A stretch of 64,000 nt of DNA from assembly GCA_033675265.1 (NCBI GenBank), contig JAUJYZ010000582.1, forward strand, positions 87,144-151,143, in the 5' to 3' direction. The notes under the pieces were generated by a model. The model searched no databases. It was given only the letters and a program-made list of their open reading frames with translations, and had not been told where the DNA came from. Positions 62,474 to 64,000 of the stretch are shown piece after piece. A program made the position numbers and the translations under genes. This DNA is from Actinostola sp. cb2023. Lineage: Eukaryota; Cnidaria; Anthozoa; Actiniaria; Actinostolidae. How positions within the stretch are numbered: position 1 is the stretch's first letter; each line of letters opens with the position of its first letter.

Positions 62474-63273
62474 TTACTCGGCGTGGACTGCCTGTGGCAG
62501 ACGCCGAGTCTTAAAAATGGGCTTTTTGGGGGTCAGAGTTTCCAGTCCATCCCGGCCACAGGAAGCCCAGGAAGAGCGAGAGAAGCAGGTCATTTTTCTG
62601 GTCCGTTTATAGTGGAGTAAACGACCTGAAAGCAGGTCAGGACACTGATAGATTGCCATTCTATTACATATCAAAAGCTCTTGATTGAGCGAATCGAGAA
62701 AGTATTTTATTTTTGGCTGAAACAAAGTGATCGATTACAGCCGGCTTGTTGCCTTGCCTACGGAGTGAGCACTCGAAATATATCGATCCCAAAACACACT
62801 AAATAGACCACTTATCCTAAATTAAACCGCCTCACAGCACTCAAACAACTACTAATCTTTATTTCTTGAGTAGAATTAGGAGTTCGATATTCTTAAAACC
62901 CATTCCTGAAGCGAACAACGAACTATAGAATACGGTTGAGCGTACCAAACGCTTACAGAATATTATAGAGATTTAGCAAACACGACGCGACGAGAGAACG
63001 CGACGTGAGATGACGAATATATCATATTTGATCATTGCGTGACTACCGTGACAACGTCGCGACGTCAAGTTCACGACGCCATTTCACTTGTTTTCACGTC
63101 CTCTTCATGACGTTGAGGACGCCAACGGTCGTTTTCACAGTTATTCATCAGCGCGCGCGCCGTCCTCTTTCACGTCGCGTCGTGTTTGCTAAATCTCTCT
63201 ATTATAACCACAGGAAGCCCAAAACATCGGTTTAGACAAAGAGTTCCAACTGATCATCCCACACGCCGAGTAA
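62474..63273. mobile_element. inverted-repeat element with a nested MITE
   Basis: TTACTCGGCGTG (62474-62485) and CACGCCGAGTAA (63262-63273) form the ends. Just inside the left end is another inverse of the end sequence (GACGCCGAGTC near 62500). CACAGGAAGCCCA occurs twice (62557 and 63209). The target duplication is unclear. No coding capacity was seen. Confidence 0.55.
62964..63206. mobile_element. nested MITE, about 240 bp
   Basis: TTTAGCAAACACGACGCGAC on the left is mirrored by GTCGCGTCGTGTTTGCTAAA on the right, bordered by TATAGAG/CTCTATTATA. The interior is rich in CACGTC/GACGTC motifs and a GCGCGCGCGC run. It lies inside the 62474-63273 element. Confidence 0.75.
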
Positions 63274-63536
63274 ACGCTCAATGAGCGTCTGGTTGTTGAG
63301 AAATCGTCTATAAAGTACTTTAGGAGCATATGACCAAATCATGTATAATACTGATACACAAACATAGTTATTCCGTTTTTCATTTTAATATTTACTATTT
63401 CACATACAACGTTTCTAAAAACAGGTGTAAATAAAATATCACAGGCATTTGGCAAAGGTAACGACAGTGAAACGTCACTGATACAACTGAATAAAATTGA
63501 AAATTAGAAAACATAAATAAAACGTCATAGATGATA

Positions 63537-63674
63537 TAGAGTGCAAACCACATGTCCGTGAAATAGTACTATTACTAAATAGTACTAAATAGTGTTATCT
63601 CTATTGTTTTCTATTGTTTTATCAGAGCTATTTAGTACTAATTACTGTTTCGCGGACATATGGTTTGCACTCTA
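63537..63674. mobile_element. TA-flanked hairpin MITE, 138 bp
   Basis: TAGAGTGCAAACCACATGTC on the left is mirrored by GACATATGGTTTGCACTCTA on the right. The arms continue with AATAGTACTA-type repeats. TA at both borders fits a mariner-type MITE. Confidence 0.8.
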
Positions 63675-64000
63675 TTCATTACAGTACAGTCACCATAACC
63701 TCTAAATATCTTCAAACCGAATGTTGTTTTCGAGCTCATTGTTAGGAATTGCATTTGTCCTTTTTTCGTGCCGAAACTTAAAAAAAAAAAAATTACAAAA
63801 CAATGTGATAAACTATGTTTATATGTTACGATCATAAAAGGTGTTAATAACCATGAACTTTGCTTACAGATTGCCACAGATTTACCGCCAAATTGTGCCG
63901 CTATTTCCAAAAGCAACACAAGTGCAGTGTACCGTATCAGACCGAGTCCCTCTCGTTTATGTTACGTCTATTGTGACATGATAACTAGTGGTGGAGGATG
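63675..64000. other. window end, nothing recognised
   Basis: AT-rich sequence with an A13 run (63779-63791). A 93-codon minus-strand frame (63638-63919) overlaps the MITE and shows no family resemblance. Confidence 0.4.

Overview
The window looks like a repeat-dense piece of an invertebrate animal genome. An anthozoan cnidarian such as a coral or anemone is my best guess. It rests on AT-rich DNA crowded with TTAA-flanked and foldback MITEs, a Ty3-type LTR retrotransposon, short introns with GT/AG ends, and a P2X7-type C-terminal domain of the kind I recall as multiplied in cnidarians. This is inference; no marker gene fixes the taxon. Two runs of N (13688-14640 and 30577-31419) break the sequence, both beside satellite DNA.

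Layout. 1-1664 is mostly unannotatable, with one plausible first coding exon (1352-1577). 1665-3868 is a 2.2-kb DNA element with long inverted ends and a 7-bp target duplication. 3879-13687 is a 53-bp satellite. 14641-30576 is an unrelated 14-bp satellite built from two alternating unit types. 31420-34460 is low-copy DNA with a foldback element and a TTAA-flanked MITE. An 18-bp minisatellite follows. At 34969-40610 lies the best gene signal: two exons of a P2X7-like domain, the first split by a 5.1-kb palindromic Mutator-like foldback element (34995-40100) with a perfect 9-bp target duplication. 40611-44198 holds a TTAA-flanked element with another repeat inside it. 44199-46712 is a 25-bp tandem array with no stop codon in any forward frame.

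46715-60865 is a nest of insertions. The two arms of an old inverted repeat (46715-46890 and 60669-60865) now bracket everything between them. Inside are a MITE (46898-47689) carrying a second MITE, and an LTR retrotransposon (47707-60668) that encodes a Gag and an unrecognised membrane-segment protein but no reverse transcriptase. That element is interrupted by a complete-length Ty3-type retrotransposon (51110-58049) with identical 750-bp LTRs, an intact gag and a broken pol. A TTAA MITE and a foldback element sit in its 3' LTR. The LTR differences (about 12 in the outer pair, none in the inner) agree with this order of insertion.

60866-64000 carries four more MITE or foldback elements and no convincing gene. 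No CRISPR, rRNA, operon or confident tRNA was seen. The most notable items are the gene-splitting foldback element with its mirrored purine/pyrimidine interior, the pol-less gag element with its unknown second protein, and the two-letter 14-bp satellite.
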